Below, in pieces: positions 24,209 through 31,718 of a DNA stretch of 64,000 bases (positions are counted from its first letter, which is position 1; each line of letters starts with the position of its first letter). Below the pieces are notes generated by a model, which was given only the letters and a program-made list of their open reading frames with translations, did not search any database and had not been told where the DNA came from. Location of the stretch: positions 1 to 64,000 of the forward strand of contig NZ_JALIFO010000009.1 of the NCBI RefSeq assembly GCF_022867805.1. Reading direction: 5' to 3'. Source of the stretch: Cuneatibacter sp. NSJ-177. GTDB lineage: Bacteria > Bacillota > Clostridia > Lachnospirales > Lachnospiraceae. Both the position numbers and the translations under genes were made by a program.

Positions 24209-25897
24209 TTATTTTGCGTATACGTTTACCATCTTGGTTACGGTCAGAGGGCCGCTGACGCCGGGTACGATGCCCCAGCCGCCGAACTTCTCGGTGTTGA
24301 CCGGGTACACGTTGGACGCCACCAGCAGGTTGACGGTGGGCAGATTCTCGACAAAGAGTTTCTGCCACTCATCCATAATCGCAATACGCTCGTTCCGGTC
24401 CATGGTGGTCTTGGCCTTCATCAGCAGATCATCCATCTCCTGATTGTTGAAGTCCATATAGTTCAGCTGCTGGCCAATGCCGTAGATCGTGTAAATCGTG
24501 GTGTCCACGTCGTCGATGGTGGCCCAGAGCGCATAGCTCAGGTCATAGTCGTGGCCCTGGGTTACATTGGCCGTGAAGGTGGTCGCATCCACCGGGCTTA
24601 AATCCATGCCGATTCCGATCTTCTGGAAATCGCTGCGCAGGATCTCCATGATAGAGTCCACGTTGGCCAGGGTATTGCGGTAGGTCATGGTGAACTGCAG
24701 CGGTGTGCCGTCGGAAGCCTCGCGGATTCCGTCGCCGTTGGCATCGGTGTAACCGGCCTGATCCAGCAGGGCATTGGCGCCGTCCAGATCAAAGGCAGGC
24801 TGTTTGATGTCAGACTTTACAAAATCGGCCCAAACCTGGGAAATCGGATGGGTCATCGGCTCCGCGCCGCCCTGGTAAGCCACCGTACAGATCGCATCGC
24901 GGTCCATGGCCATGGCCATGGCCTTTCTCAGGTTCGCGTCCTGCAAGAGCGTGTTGTTCTGGCAGAAAGAGATGAACCCATAGCCAAGAGACTGCACGGA
25001 CAGCAGCTCAAAGCTGGCGTTGTTCTGAAGCTGGTTTTGAGCCGCCACGGTGATAAAGTTGGAGGAGGTGTCGATCTCCCCGTTCTGCAGGGCCAGGATC
25101 ACCGCGTTCTCGTCGCTGTAGACGCTGAATACGATCTCGTCCAGCAGGGCGCCCTTGCCGTCGTTGGCCATGGTAAAGTACGGATTCTTCTTCAGCACAC
25201 AGTATTCGCCCTGTACATAGTCGTCCACATAGAAGGGCCCGTAGCCGATGCCGCTGTAGGTGTGGTTCATCGGGTCGGTCTCTTTCTCAAACTCCGCCTT
25301 GGGCATGATCGGAATCCAGTAGCCCGCGCTGTTGTAGAAGTTGACGTTGCTGGCGCTCAGATGGTACACAACCGTGTGCTCATCCTTGATCTCGCAGTTT
25401 TCCACCAGGGACAGGAAGCTGGGAGCGTAGCTCAGCTTGTGTTCCAGCATGTAGTCGCAGGTGAATTTGACATCCTCGCTGGTCAGCGGGGTACCGTCGC
25501 TCCAGACCAGGTCATCCCGGAAGGTGACGGTGAATTCCGTGGCATCCTCGTTGTTGGTGACTTCCTTGACCAGGTAGTTCTCCTTGATTCCTTCTTCATT
25601 GATCTGAAGAGGGAACGGACACACCAGGCTCATGATGGAATAAGCGGCCTGATCGTTGTGGGTCCAGATATTCAGGTTTACCGGTGCGGAAGGCTGACCG
25701 ACGCGGAGGGTTCCTCCTGCCTGTGCCTCGCCGCCTGCGGCGCCGCTCTCTCCGGCTGCCGCCGTGGTCTCGCCAGCCGCCGCTGTGGTGGCTCCGCCGG
25801 CTGCTGCTGTGGTTCCTGCGCCGCTTCCGCTGGAGCAGGAAGCGAGAGCCAGGCAAAGAGCCATGCTCATCGCTGCCATTGCTTTCAAATGCTTCAT
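24209..25897 (-). CDS. ABC transporter substrate-binding lipoprotein, family 5 (DppA/OppA-like)
   Basis: A 562-residue extracellular solute receptor anchored by lipid. The signal peptide MKHLKAMAAMSMALCLALASC ends in the lipobox LASC, followed by a low-complexity Ala/Gly/Thr linker with repeated TTAAAGE units. The mature family-5 fold then shows WSDGTPLTSEDVKFT, LRKAMAMAMDRDAI and the C-terminal lobe. It captures peptides or similar solutes for the DppBCDF importer encoded upstream in the operon. The start at 25897 follows AGGAGG and gives a proper signal peptide; the longer frame to 25936 does not. Neighbours suggest ligands such as D-residue or N-acylated peptides. Confidence 0.92.
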   Translation of the reverse strand: MKHLKAMAAMSMALCLALASCSSGSGAGTTAAAGGATTAAAGETTAAAGESGAAGGEAQAGGTLRVGQPSAPVNLNIWTHNDQAAYSIMSLVCPFPLQINEEGIKENYLVKEVTNNEDATEFTVTFRDDLVWSDGTPLTSEDVKFTCDYMLEHKLSYAPSFLSLVENCEIKDEHTVVYHLSASNVNFYNSAGYWIPIMPKAEFEKETDPMNHTYSGIGYGPFYVDDYVQGEYCVLKKNPYFTMANDGKGALLDEIVFSVYSDENAVILALQNGEIDTSSNFITVAAQNQLQNNASFELLSVQSLGYGFISFCQNNTLLQDANLRKAMAMAMDRDAICTVAYQGGAEPMTHPISQVWADFVKSDIKQPAFDLDGANALLDQAGYTDANGDGIREASDGTPLQFTMTYRNTLANVDSIMEILRSDFQKIGIGMDLSPVDATTFTANVTQGHDYDLSYALWATIDDVDTTIYTIYGIGQQLNYMDFNNQEMDDLLMKAKTTMDRNERIAIMDEWQKLFVENLPTVNLLVASNVYPVNTEKFGGWGIVPGVSGPLTVTKMVNVYAK

Positions 25898-25959
25898 TTC
25901 TTTCCTCCTAAAGATTGCTTCTATTGGAAATACCAATTTGGTAATTTCTCACGAAATTT

Positions 25960-27579
25960 TCAGTTCTGACGGTTCTTTCGCAGAACGCGGCCCGCATAGG
26001 TCCGAAGAACCTGGCCGTCCTCCAATTCCACCTGCCCGTTGACCACCAGGAATTCGCAGCCTTCTCCGGTCAGCTCCGGCGTCTTGTACTGCTCCTGGGA
26101 AACCTCCGGGTAGTAGTAATGCTCCAGATCGATCACCGCGATATCCGCGAAATTCCCTTCCTGTAACCGTCCTCTCTTTTCGATGCCGAAATGATCCGCC
26201 ACCAAAGAGGTGTTTCTGCGGACGATCTCTTCATAGGGAACGCCCTTTTTCAGATACCGGTTGGCAAAGATGATGAAGCTTCCCCGGCGGCGCACCTCGT
26301 ACCAGTCAAAGGGATCGGCCGGATCGCCGAAGATCTCGTCGCTTCCCACCGACACGTAAGGGTTTTCCACGATGGACGGGCAGTGGTCGATAAACTTGGA
26401 CGGCACATGGGCCGCAGGCGCATTGACCCAGAACACATAGTTGTTGTCGTCCGCAATCAGGTCCAGCATACACTCGTCGGGGTCGACGCCGCGCTCCCTT
26501 GCGATATCCAATACGGAACGGTTTTCCAGATGGGGATCGTCGGAGTGGACCACATATTTGCTTCCTTTGTTCCCGGCAAAGATATAGCACTCTCTGATAA
26601 TCATGGCGCGGCCCTCCGGGTCGGCCAGCGCTTTTTTCACGCCTTCCACGCCCTGGGAGAACAGCTCGTCGGAGAGAGCCATGATAAAAAGGAACATTCG
26701 GGACTTGCTGATGCAGTGGCCGGTGCTGTCGGGGATCGTGTCGATGTGAACCCGCACGCCTTCCTCGTCGTGGGCTTTCCGAGCCGCCTCAAAGGCTTCC
26801 GGCGTGTCCGAGGCCAGATGGGAAATCTGGATCTTGGCTCCGGTTCTGCGCCCGACTTCCAGGAATTCCTGGGTGGCTTCGTAGATGCCGATGGCGTTTC
26901 TCTGATGCGCGGCCGCCACTCCGTCGTAGGCTTTTACCATGTTGACCACGTCGCAGAGTTCTTCGATGTCCGCGTACCGGCTCGGCACATAGTCCAGCCC
27001 AAAGGAGATGCCGAACATGCCCTGGTCCATCCCGTTTTTAACGATGGACTCAATCTTTGCGTGCTCCTCCTCGGTCGGCTTTCTCGGATGGGCGCCGTTC
27101 ATAACGCTCCAGCGGATCGTTCCGTGGCCCATCAAAGTGACGAAGTTCAGATTCGTGCCTTTCTCCTCGGCTGCCTGGGCGTAGCTCTCAAAGTCATGCC
27201 AGCGGGGGAACGTCTTTTTGTACTCCTCCCACTGTTTCAGGCTTAACAGGCCGTTTCCCAGATAGTAGTCCATGATATGGTTCACGTCTCCGGGAATGAC
27301 CGAATGACCGCAGTTGCCGTTGACCACCGTAGTCACGCCCTCCTTCAAAAAGAACGGATACCGGCCGTCAATCATGCAGACCCACTCTTCATGGACATGG
27401 GGGTCAATCAGGCCGGGAATCACATATTTCCCTTTTGCGTCGTAGACTTTCTTTGCCTCTTCTTCAATCTTCGGGGCAATCTTTGCAATCCGGTCCCCGC
27501 TTACCGCCACGTCGGCCGGAAAAGCAGGCTTCCCGGTCCCGTCGATAACAAGGCCGTTTTGAATCAATAAGTCATACAT
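25960..27579 (-). CDS. N-acyl-D-amino-acid deacylase / D-aminoacylase family amidohydrolase
   Basis: A 539-residue amidohydrolase-3 enzyme. The N-terminal small domain leads to the HxH metal site GLIDPHVHEEW; NGNCGHSV carries the Cys used as a ligand in D-aminoacylases, and later His residues sit in AAHQRNA and QISHLASD. The C-terminal part returns to the small beta domain (EGNFADIAVIDLEHY). Family members deacylate N-acyl-D-amino acids or act as related amidases and dihydropyrimidinase-like hydrolases, so the exact substrate is open. It sits between the Dpp permease genes and the binding protein in one operon. Upstream AGAAGG gives a moderate ribosome site. Confidence 0.85.
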   Translation of the reverse strand: MYDLLIQNGLVIDGTGKPAFPADVAVSGDRIAKIAPKIEEEAKKVYDAKGKYVIPGLIDPHVHEEWVCMIDGRYPFFLKEGVTTVVNGNCGHSVIPGDVNHIMDYYLGNGLLSLKQWEEYKKTFPRWHDFESYAQAAEEKGTNLNFVTLMGHGTIRWSVMNGAHPRKPTEEEHAKIESIVKNGMDQGMFGISFGLDYVPSRYADIEELCDVVNMVKAYDGVAAAHQRNAIGIYEATQEFLEVGRRTGAKIQISHLASDTPEAFEAARKAHDEEGVRVHIDTIPDSTGHCISKSRMFLFIMALSDELFSQGVEGVKKALADPEGRAMIIRECYIFAGNKGSKYVVHSDDPHLENRSVLDIARERGVDPDECMLDLIADDNNYVFWVNAPAAHVPSKFIDHCPSIVENPYVSVGSDEIFGDPADPFDWYEVRRRGSFIIFANRYLKKGVPYEEIVRRNTSLVADHFGIEKRGRLQEGNFADIAVIDLEHYYYPEVSQEQYKTPELTGEGCEFLVVNGQVELEDGQVLRTYAGRVLRKNRQN

Positions 27580-27603
27580 ATTTGCGCCTTCTTTCTTATG
27601 GGC

Positions 27604-28449
27604 TTAATCTCTGCCCTTCGGGTTTAAGATATCGTTGATCGCCGTTCCCAGCATGTTAAAGCAGACAACGAAGATGACGATGCACAGGCTCGGAATCAGC
27701 CACCACCACCAAGGGTTCGGGCTGCTGATCACCGCGTTGCTGGTCCAGGCCCTCTTCAGGATCGTGCCCCAGGACCAGGTGGTCGGATCGCCGAGGCCGA
27801 GGAAGCTGAGGCTGGCCTCAGAGAGTACGGCGCTGGCCATGATCAGGGTCAGATTGACAAAGACCGGGCCAGTGGCGTTTAAGAGCACGTGCTTAAACAG
27901 GATCCGGGGCTTTGATAGTCCCAGGCAGGTGGCCGCCTCGATGTACTGCATCTCGGAAATTTTCAGCGTGGCATTTTTCGTGACGCGGGCCAGCTGCGGC
28001 CAGGAAAACAGGCCGATGACCAGCGCCACGTTGTTGATCGAGGTTCCCATGATGGCCGCCATAATAATCATCAACGGCAGCATCGGCAGGGTCAGGAAAA
28101 TATCGATACAGGCGTCGATGATCTCTCCCAGCCAGCCTTTCACAAAACCGCTAATCAGCCCTGCCGGGATTCCGATCAGAGCGGAGATCACAACGGCGGT
28201 CAAGGATACGTACAGGGAGGTGCGGGCCCCCCAGATCACCTCAGCCAGGATATCGAGGCCCAGCTTATCGGTGCCCAGCGGGTGGGAAAGGCTCGGCGCC
28301 AGCAGAATATCCGCGGTATAGCCTTCGGGATAGGCCACCAGAAACGGGGCGATCACGCCCAAAATAACGATCAGCGCCACCCCGATCAGGCCGATCATAC
28401 CATTTTTATTTCTCAGGAAATAATATCCAAAGGATTTTCTTTGTTTCAT
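27604..28449 (-). CDS. dppC: Dipeptide/oligopeptide ABC transporter permease (DppC-like)
   Basis: A 281-residue inner-membrane permease with about six helices. The N-terminal segment RNKNGMIGLIGVALIVILGV is the OppC/DppC-type first helix, and the EAA-type coupling loop EAATCLGLSKPRILFKHVLLN contacts the ATPases. It pairs with DppB, whose gene ends 3 bases upstream. GGGAGG precedes the start. Together with DppD and DppF it imports the solute delivered by the binding protein at 24209. Confidence 0.92.
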   Translation of the reverse strand: MKQRKSFGYYFLRNKNGMIGLIGVALIVILGVIAPFLVAYPEGYTADILLAPSLSHPLGTDKLGLDILAEVIWGARTSLYVSLTAVVISALIGIPAGLISGFVKGWLGEIIDACIDIFLTLPMLPLMIIMAAIMGTSINNVALVIGLFSWPQLARVTKNATLKISEMQYIEAATCLGLSKPRILFKHVLLNATGPVFVNLTLIMASAVLSEASLSFLGLGDPTTWSWGTILKRAWTSNAVISSPNPWWWWLIPSLCIVIFVVCFNMLGTAINDILNPKGRD

Positions 28450-28452
28450 CGC

Positions 28453-29418
28453 TTATTTCCCTCCCAGCTTAATTCTCGGATCTAACCAGGCGACCACCAA
28501 GTCGGTCAGGAAGTTCATCAGAACCACGCTGACGGACATCAGCAAAAATCCTCCCTGTAAGACCGGATAGTCCAAAGCAGTGACCGCGTCGTAGATCATA
28601 CGGCCGATGCCGGGCCAGGAGAACACGGTTTCCGTCATCACCGATCCGCCGACCATGACGCCGATCTGCAGGCCGATCACGGTAACGGTGGGAATCAGCG
28701 CGTTCTTTAGAGCATGGACCTTTAAGGTGCGCTTCTTGTCAAGTCCCTTGGAGTAGGCGGTCCGGATATAGTCTTCTTTCAGCACGTCGATCATACTGTT
28801 TCTCGTGTACAGCACAGCATTGGCCAGCATCATCACCGACAGGGTGACGGCGGGCAGAATCGCGTGGCGCGCAATATCCAGCACATAGGAGAACCCTTCT
28901 CCCTTCGGCGGCGTGTAGGCTCCTGCCGTCGGCAGGACGCCGAGGCGGAAGGAAAACAGGTACAGCAGCAAAAACGCCAAAAATGGAATAAAGATGGAAA
29001 TCCCCATGGTCACCACGATACTGATGATCCGGTCTGATAGCCGTCCCTTTCGCTTCGCCGCCAGGACGCCCACCGGGATTCCGATGATCACCACCAGCAG
29101 CAAGACGATGCCGATCAAAAGCAGGGTCCAGGGAAGCTTTTGCGCAATCAATTCCGTCACATTGGCGCGGCTCCCAAAGCTGACTCCCAGATCTCCCTGC
29201 ACCACTCCTTTTAAAAACAGGATGTACTGCTCGCCGAAGGACTTGTCCAGGCCGAATTTTTCCATCAGCATGTCCTGAGTCTCCTGGCTCATGTGGGGAT
29301 CGATCATCAGCTCCACCGGGTTGGAGGGCATCAGACGGATGATAAAAAAGGTCAAAGTCAGGGAGACAAAGATGGTCAAAAGGCCGCGGCCGATTCTCTG
29401 TAATATGTATCTGCTCAT
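28453..29418 (-). CDS. dppB: Dipeptide/oligopeptide ABC transporter permease (DppB-like)
   Basis: A 321-residue permease with about six transmembrane helices. The start MSRYILQRIGRGLLTIFVSLTL is typical of DppB/OppB, with the conserved periplasmic loop after the first helix (GLDKSFGEQYILFLKGVVQGDLG). The coupling loop reads RTAYSKGLDKKRTLKVHALKNALIP, and the C-terminal part contains VFSWPGIG. Its start overlaps the dppF stop by 4 bases, implying translational coupling. It forms the heterodimeric channel with DppC. Confidence 0.92.
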   Translation of the reverse strand: MSRYILQRIGRGLLTIFVSLTLTFFIIRLMPSNPVELMIDPHMSQETQDMLMEKFGLDKSFGEQYILFLKGVVQGDLGVSFGSRANVTELIAQKLPWTLLLIGIVLLLVVIIGIPVGVLAAKRKGRLSDRIISIVVTMGISIFIPFLAFLLLYLFSFRLGVLPTAGAYTPPKGEGFSYVLDIARHAILPAVTLSVMMLANAVLYTRNSMIDVLKEDYIRTAYSKGLDKKRTLKVHALKNALIPTVTVIGLQIGVMVGGSVMTETVFSWPGIGRMIYDAVTALDYPVLQGGFLLMSVSVVLMNFLTDLVVAWLDPRIKLGGK

Positions 29419-30404
29419 TTGTTCTCACCCACCTTTGCAAAATGACAGCGGATCTGATGGTCCGCACTGACCGGGATCAGCTCCGGCTCCTCCTCAAAGC
29501 ACTTCGGCTGCGCCTTGAAGCAGCGTTGGCAGAACCGGCAGCCCTTCGGCGGATTTACCGGGCTTGGAATATCTCCTTCCAGGATGATCCGCTCCGCATT
29601 GGGCTCCGTGGTCGGCTCCAAAATCGCGGAGATCAGGGACTGGGTGTAGGGGTGGGTATTCTCATCAAAAATTTCATCGTAGGGAGCAATCTCCATGACC
29701 TTCCCCAGATACATGACCATAATCCGGTCGCTGATATAGCGGATCACCGCCAGATCGTGGCCGATAAACACATAGGTCAGATGGAGCTTTTCTTTCAGGT
29801 CGTTAAAGAGGTTCAAAATCTGCGCCTGCACCGACACGTCCAGGGCGGACACGGATTCGTCGCAGAAAAGGATCTTCGGATTCACGGCCAGGGCCCGCGC
29901 AATCCCGATTCTCTGGCGCTGCCCGCCGGAGAACTCGTGAGGGTAGCGGTCGTAGACCTCCGGCTGGAGGCCGATCATCTGAAGAAGCTCCTTAACCTTT
30001 TGTCTGGCCTCCTCTTTATTCTTCGCCTGCCCATTGATCAGCATCGGCTCCGCTATGGCGCTGCCGACCTTCATCTTCGGGTTTAAAGACGCATAGGGGT
30101 CCTGAAAAATCATCTGGAGCTCGGAGCGGAGCATTTTGCTGTTGGACACCTTGAAGTCCGTGATATTCTGGCCCTTGTACTCCACGGTTCCGCCGCTGGA
30201 AGGGATCAGACCCAGGATTGTGCGGGCCAGCGTGGATTTTCCGGATCCGGACTCGCCGACGATCCCCAATGTCTCCCCCTCATACAGCTCAAAACTGACG
30301 TCCTCCACCGCATGGACGTATTTTTTCTCTTCGATCAGCTTCCGTTTCTTCACCTTGAAGAACTTGTTCAGGTGGCTGACCTTCAGGATCGGTTCCTTAC
30401 TCAT
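29415..30404 (-). CDS. dppF: Dipeptide/oligopeptide ABC transporter ATPase (DppF-like)
   Basis: A 329-residue cytosolic ATPase. Walker A is GESGSGKST, the signature is FSGGQRQR, Walker B is ILFCDESVSALD, and the switch His follows (FIGHDLAV). The C-terminal oligopeptide/dipeptide extension has the cysteine group GCRFCQRCFKAQPKC, which in this subfamily can hold an Fe-S cluster. The start at 30404 is chosen by GGAGG 9 nt upstream; it overlaps the dppD end by 8 bases. With DppD it powers import through DppBC. Confidence 0.92.
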   Translation of the reverse strand: MSKEPILKVSHLNKFFKVKKRKLIEEKKYVHAVEDVSFELYEGETLGIVGESGSGKSTLARTILGLIPSSGGTVEYKGQNITDFKVSNSKMLRSELQMIFQDPYASLNPKMKVGSAIAEPMLINGQAKNKEEARQKVKELLQMIGLQPEVYDRYPHEFSGGQRQRIGIARALAVNPKILFCDESVSALDVSVQAQILNLFNDLKEKLHLTYVFIGHDLAVIRYISDRIMVMYLGKVMEIAPYDEIFDENTHPYTQSLISAILEPTTEPNAERIILEGDIPSPVNPPKGCRFCQRCFKAQPKCFEEEPELIPVSADHQIRCHFAKVGENK

Positions 30405-31383
30405 GGACGATTTCCTCCCCCTCAAACGGCAGGAAGCACTGCACCAAATGGTCGTCTCCCACCTTCTTCAACGGCGGCCGCTTTTTCCGGCATTCTTCCG
30501 TGCAGCGCTCGCAGCGGTCTGCAAAACGGCAGCCCTCCTTAAAATCAAACACGGTGGGAACCGTACCCGGAATCGTATGCAGCGGCTTCTTCTCACTCTT
30601 TGTGGTCGGGATCGACGCCATCAGGCCCTGGGTGTAAGGGTGCAGCGGATGGTCGAAAATAGCCTTCAAGGTTCCCCGCTCCACGGCGCGGCCCGCATAC
30701 ATCACGACCACTTCCTCGCAGATGTCGGCCACAATGCCCAGATTATGGGTGACCACCACCAGGCCGCCTGTGCCTTTTAGTTTTTTCATAATATCCAATA
30801 TCTGGGCCTGGATCGTCACGTCCAGAGCCGTGGTCGGCTCGTCGGCGATCAAAAGAATCGGATGGTTGATCACCGCCATGGCAATCATAACGCGCTGGCG
30901 CATGCCGCCGGAGAACTCGTGGGGATACTGATTCAGACGGGTCTCCGGGTTGGAAATCCCTACCTCCGCCAGCACTTCCACCACTCTTTTTTGCTGTTCT
31001 TCTTTGGTGATCGAAGGCTCATGAATCTTCAGCGCCTCGCCGATCTGAAATCCGATGGTCAAAACCGGGTTCAAGGCCGTCATCGGCTCCTGAAAGATCA
31101 TGGAAATGTCCTTTCCGCGGACCTTTTCCATCTCCGCGTCGCTCATCTGAAGCAGGTTTCTTCCCTGAAACAGGATTTCCCCGCCCTGAACCACCGCGGA
31201 CGGGGGCAGCAGGCGCATCATGGACAGGCTGGTCATACTCTTGCCGCAGCCGGATTCGCCGACAATGCCGAGAGCCCTTCCCTCTTCCACTTTAAAGGAA
31301 ACTTGATCCAGCAGGTTAAAGACAACGCCGTCGTCGTCCTTAAAGCCCATGCTGTAGTCCTTGAATTCTACTATCGTAGCCAT
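30397..31383 (-). CDS. dppD: Dipeptide/oligopeptide ABC transporter ATPase (DppD-like)
   Basis: A 328-residue ATPase and first gene of the dpp operon. Walker A GESGCGKS, signature FSGGMRQR, Walker B LLIADEPTTALD and the His switch (VVVTHNLG) are intact. The C-terminal extension holds GCRFADRCERCTEEC, the cysteine cluster of the oligopeptide ATPase family. AAGGAG precedes the start. Upstream lies an unusually long leader (about 215 bases) with a strong terminator hairpin, so expression of the whole operon may depend on antitermination. Confidence 0.92.
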   Translation of the reverse strand: MATIVEFKDYSMGFKDDDGVVFNLLDQVSFKVEEGRALGIVGESGCGKSMTSLSMMRLLPPSAVVQGGEILFQGRNLLQMSDAEMEKVRGKDISMIFQEPMTALNPVLTIGFQIGEALKIHEPSITKEEQQKRVVEVLAEVGISNPETRLNQYPHEFSGGMRQRVMIAMAVINHPILLIADEPTTALDVTIQAQILDIMKKLKGTGGLVVVTHNLGIVADICEEVVVMYAGRAVERGTLKAIFDHPLHPYTQGLMASIPTTKSEKKPLHTIPGTVPTVFDFKEGCRFADRCERCTEECRKKRPPLKKVGDDHLVQCFLPFEGEEIVHE

Positions 31384-31464
31384 TCTTCCGCTCCTTTACT
31401 CTTTCCTCTTACTCGGTAACAATCCCTCTTTGTTTGGCGGTTCAACGCTTCAACTCGCCGCAGT

Positions 31465-31512
31465 AAAAAGGGGAAAGTGCCGCGCAGGCTTGCCTCCGCA
31501 ACATCTTTCCCC
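31465..31512 (-). terminator. Terminator/attenuator in the dpp leader
   Basis: On the leftward strand GGGGAAAG (31512-31505) pairs with CTTTCCCC (31477-31470), and an inner stem of about twelve pairs with a 2-nt AA loop extends it, followed by TTTTT (31469-31465). It lies about 90 bases after the predicted transcription start and about 80 before dppD. Upstream, ATCTTT can pair with the AAAGAT at the base of this hairpin, a possible antiterminator. It could also stop read-through from the upstream amylase gene. Confidence 0.7.
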
Positions 31513-31606
31513 TATGTCTGTAATCACAGTTTCCATAAAGATTTTAAAACTTCAACAGCCTGGTACTTGCACTTACCTGGTCAAATTCAAACACTGACGT
31601 TTTCTT

Positions 31607-31636
31607 ATTATAAGGCGTTCTTTTCCCTCTTGTCAA
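31607..31636 (-). promoter_or_regulatory. Promoter of the dpp operon
   Basis: On the leftward strand TTGACA (31636-31631), an 18-bp gap and TATAAT (31612-31607): both hexamers match the sigma-A consensus exactly. The terminator-like hairpin lies downstream, inside the leader. Confidence 0.75.
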
Positions 31637-31718
31637 GCATAAAACGGATTTCCCTGGGATTCCCGGTCCGAACGTCTGCTCCCCGGTTCTTTTGCCCATG
31701 GACATGGTCCTTCGCTTT

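Noticed and set aside
22908-24443. Long rightward frame (511 codons) opposite the M19 dipeptidase
   Set aside because: It is antisense to a clear dipeptidase and binding-protein gene and shows no recognisable domain or ribosome site.
31440-31540. Leader peptide overlapping the dpp attenuator (28 codons, contains Cys-Cys-Gly-Gly)
   Set aside because: A short frame exists on the leftward strand but it lacks a Shine-Dalgarno, so it is not reported as a gene.
31384-31606. T-box or SAM riboswitch in the dpp leader
   Set aside because: No T-box GGTGGTACCGCG-like antiterminator and no SAM-I core motifs are visible; the element is left as an unassigned attenuator.
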